The notes beneath the pieces were generated by a model, which was not told the DNA's origin, did no database searches, and saw only the letters and a program-made list of their open reading frames with translations. A stretch of DNA of 64,000 nucleotides from CAUPWF01 sp036656615 (GTDB lineage: Bacteria; Bacillota; Clostridia; Lachnospirales; Lachnospiraceae), in contig JAVXHY010000006.1 of the NCBI GenBank assembly GCA_036656615.1, forward strand, positions 20,452 through 84,451, given 5' to 3'. A program made the position numbers and the translations under genes. How positions within the stretch are numbered: position 1 is the stretch's first letter; each line of letters begins with the position of its first letter. Positions 62,583 to 64,000 of this stretch are shown piece by piece.

Positions 62583-63944
62583 ATGAAAAAAGGACAAGTA
62601 TATGAGGGCACAATAGAAAGCGTAGAATTTCCGAATAAAGGGAAGATTCCTATGGAGGATGGTCAGACGGTCATTGTAAAAAATGGAGTACCGGGTCAGC
62701 GAGTAAGATTCTCTGTAAATAAAATTCGAAAAGGAAAAGCAGAGGGACGTCTGATAGAAGTATTAGAAAAGTCACCTATAGAAATAGAACCACCATGTGA
62801 ACATTTTGGAGCATGTGGGGGCTGTACTTATTTGAATCTTCCATATGAGGAGCAGTTAAATTTAAAAGAAGAACAGGTAAAATCTTTATTGGACAGTGTT
62901 GTGGATGATTATATCTTTGAAGGCATTAAAGCAAGTCCAAAACAATATAGCTATCGTAATAAAATGGAATTTTCTTTTGGAGATGCCTACAAAGATGGTC
63001 CATTAGCACTTGGTATGCATAAACGAGGCAGCTTTCATGACATTGTCACAGTGACAGACTGCCAAATCGTAGATGAAGATTATAGAAAAATTCTATCCTG
63101 TACTTTGGACTATTTTACAGAGAAACAAGCAAGCTTTTACCATCGAATGCGACACATCGGATATTTGAGACATTTATTGGTTCGAAAGGGGGAGAAAACA
63201 GGGGAATTTCTTATAGACTTAATTACTACAACCCAGGGAGCCTCAGAAGAGCGGGAATGGGCAGAACGACTCCTTCAACTGGACCTGAAAGGAAACATAA
63301 CAGGCATATTACACACCTATAATGATAGCGTGGCAGATATAGTGCAGGATGGGGGAACTACCATTCTGTATGGTAAGGATTATTTTTATGAAGAACTTTT
63401 GGGGCTTCGATTCAAAATATCTCCCTTTTCGTTTTTCCAGACAAATTCTTTAGGTGCAGAAATTTTATATGAAACAGGAAGAGCATACATCGGTGATACC
63501 AAGGACAAGGTGATCTTCGACCTCTATAGTGGAACTGGTACTATAGCACAAATACTGGCACCGGTAGCAACCCGGGTGGTAGGGGTGGAAATTGTAGAAG
63601 AAGCAGTAGATGCAGCACGAGAAAATGCTAAATTAAATCTTCTAGACAACTGTGATTTTCACGCAGGGGATGTACTGAAAGTGATTGATGAATTAAGGGA
63701 AATCCCAGATATCATAGTACTAGATCCACCAAGAGATGGAATCCATCCCAAAGCACTGGAGAAAATCATAGGATTTGGAGTGGAGAAGATAGTGTATATT
63801 TCTTGCAAACCCACCAGTTTGGTGAGAGATTTGGAGGTACTGCAGGCTAGGGGATATAAGGTGGAAAAAGCAGTGGCGGTGGATATGTTCCCGGGGACGG
63901 GGCACGTTGAGTGTGTCGTGTTGATGTCAAGGATTGAGAAGTAA
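62583..63944 (+). CDS. rlmD: 23S rRNA (uracil-C5)-methyltransferase, RlmD/RumA type
   Basis: SAM-dependent RNA methyltransferase of the TrmA/RumA family. The 453 residues contain an N-terminal TRAM domain, an Fe-S cysteine cluster (CEHFGACGGC near residue 72), the SAM motif FDLYSGTGTIAQ near 318, DPPRDG and the catalytic Cys in YISCKPTSLVRDL. The ATG at 62583 follows GAAGGTGAGG at 12 bases. Which uridine (1939 or 747) is modified cannot be told; RlmCD-like double specificity is known in Gram-positives. Confidence 0.92.
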   Translation: MKKGQVYEGTIESVEFPNKGKIPMEDGQTVIVKNGVPGQRVRFSVNKIRKGKAEGRLIEVLEKSPIEIEPPCEHFGACGGCTYLNLPYEEQLNLKEEQVKSLLDSVVDDYIFEGIKASPKQYSYRNKMEFSFGDAYKDGPLALGMHKRGSFHDIVTVTDCQIVDEDYRKILSCTLDYFTEKQASFYHRMRHIGYLRHLLVRKGEKTGEFLIDLITTTQGASEEREWAERLLQLDLKGNITGILHTYNDSVADIVQDGGTTILYGKDYFYEELLGLRFKISPFSFFQTNSLGAEILYETGRAYIGDTKDKVIFDLYSGTGTIAQILAPVATRVVGVEIVEEAVDAARENAKLNLLDNCDFHAGDVLKVIDELREIPDIIVLDPPRDGIHPKALEKIIGFGVEKIVYISCKPTSLVRDLEVLQARGYKVEKAVAVDMFPGTGHVECVVLMSRIEK

Positions 63945-64000
63945 TGTGTGAAAAAGGCTTGAAATAAAGGGATTTCCGAGAGTTGGGGGTAAAACTCCGG

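Noticed and set aside
1..64000. Defence islands, CRISPR arrays, prophage, IS elements, rRNA or tRNA genes
   Set aside because: No repeat-spacer pattern, transposase, integrase, Cas, restriction or structural RNA gene could be recognised on either strand.
63945..64000. Possible start of another element at the right edge
   Set aside because: Only a weak CCGAGAGTT/AAACTCCGG pairing is visible and the sequence stops; not enough to call a feature.

Overview
The window comes from a low-GC, Gram-positive, fermentative anaerobe, most likely a Clostridia member of the Lachnospiraceae type. The evidence is the AT-rich code, strong AGGAGG ribosome sites, a PolC-type replicative polymerase, a THF riboswitch in front of an ECF folate transporter, ferredoxin-dependent 2-oxoacid oxidoreductase genes, and the Clostridia-style cluster rho-rpmE-DUF1385-prmC-prfA. 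I see no rRNA, tRNA, CRISPR array, prophage, transposase or plasmid gene, and no gene-free stretch longer than 300 bases. It reads as ordinary chromosome with a few accessory clusters.

Layout, 1-17 kb. A 5'-truncated leuS is followed by an M18 aminopeptidase and homoserine dehydrogenase. Next is a folate cluster: THF riboswitch, folT, a MarR regulator, thyA and folA. A two-gene ABC transporter runs the other way. An ilv leader (probably T-box) precedes ilvB-ilvN, and ilvE has its own promoter. Then come a SAM methyltransferase, hslO, and a glutamine-dependent nadE that ends in a long hairpin.

17-41 kb. An S1-domain protein and a CBS/DRTGG family II pyrophosphatase are divergent. They are followed by a flavin reductase-like protein, a MATE exporter, a polysaccharide deacetylase, tcdA, rarA and DUF4364. 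The translation and termination cluster rho, rpmE, DUF1385, prmC, prfA comes next. After it lie an ABC exporter, a DUF2156 protein, two fold-type I aminotransferases (one HisC-like), a small exporter, an XRE regulator divergent from a small membrane-anchored protein, and ispG-polC.

41-52 kb. The most distinctive metabolic unit is the operon paaK-iorA-iorB-ACT-paaK-ACT. It pairs an indolepyruvate:ferredoxin oxidoreductase with two arylacetate-CoA ligase-like enzymes and two double-ACT proteins, which suggests fermentative oxidation of aromatic amino acids. After csp and cysK come an HSL-type alpha/beta hydrolase and, 3 bases on, a protein joining a condensation-type acyltransferase domain to about six membrane helices. 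This pair is the best candidate for an uncharacterised system.

52-64 kb. An Old Yellow Enzyme/2-enoate reductase-type flavo-iron-sulfur protein is divergent from a TetR regulator and an MFS transporter, with a perfect 29-bp palindrome over the reductase promoter. Then come an orphan SsuA/NMT1-type lipoprotein, a C39-like cysteine peptidase-fold protein, a PHP phosphatase, a YerC-type TrpR relative, DUF1836, pcrA, a small acidic-tailed membrane protein and an RlmD-type RNA methyltransferase. Promoter and terminator calls were made by eye from consensus boxes and inverted repeats.
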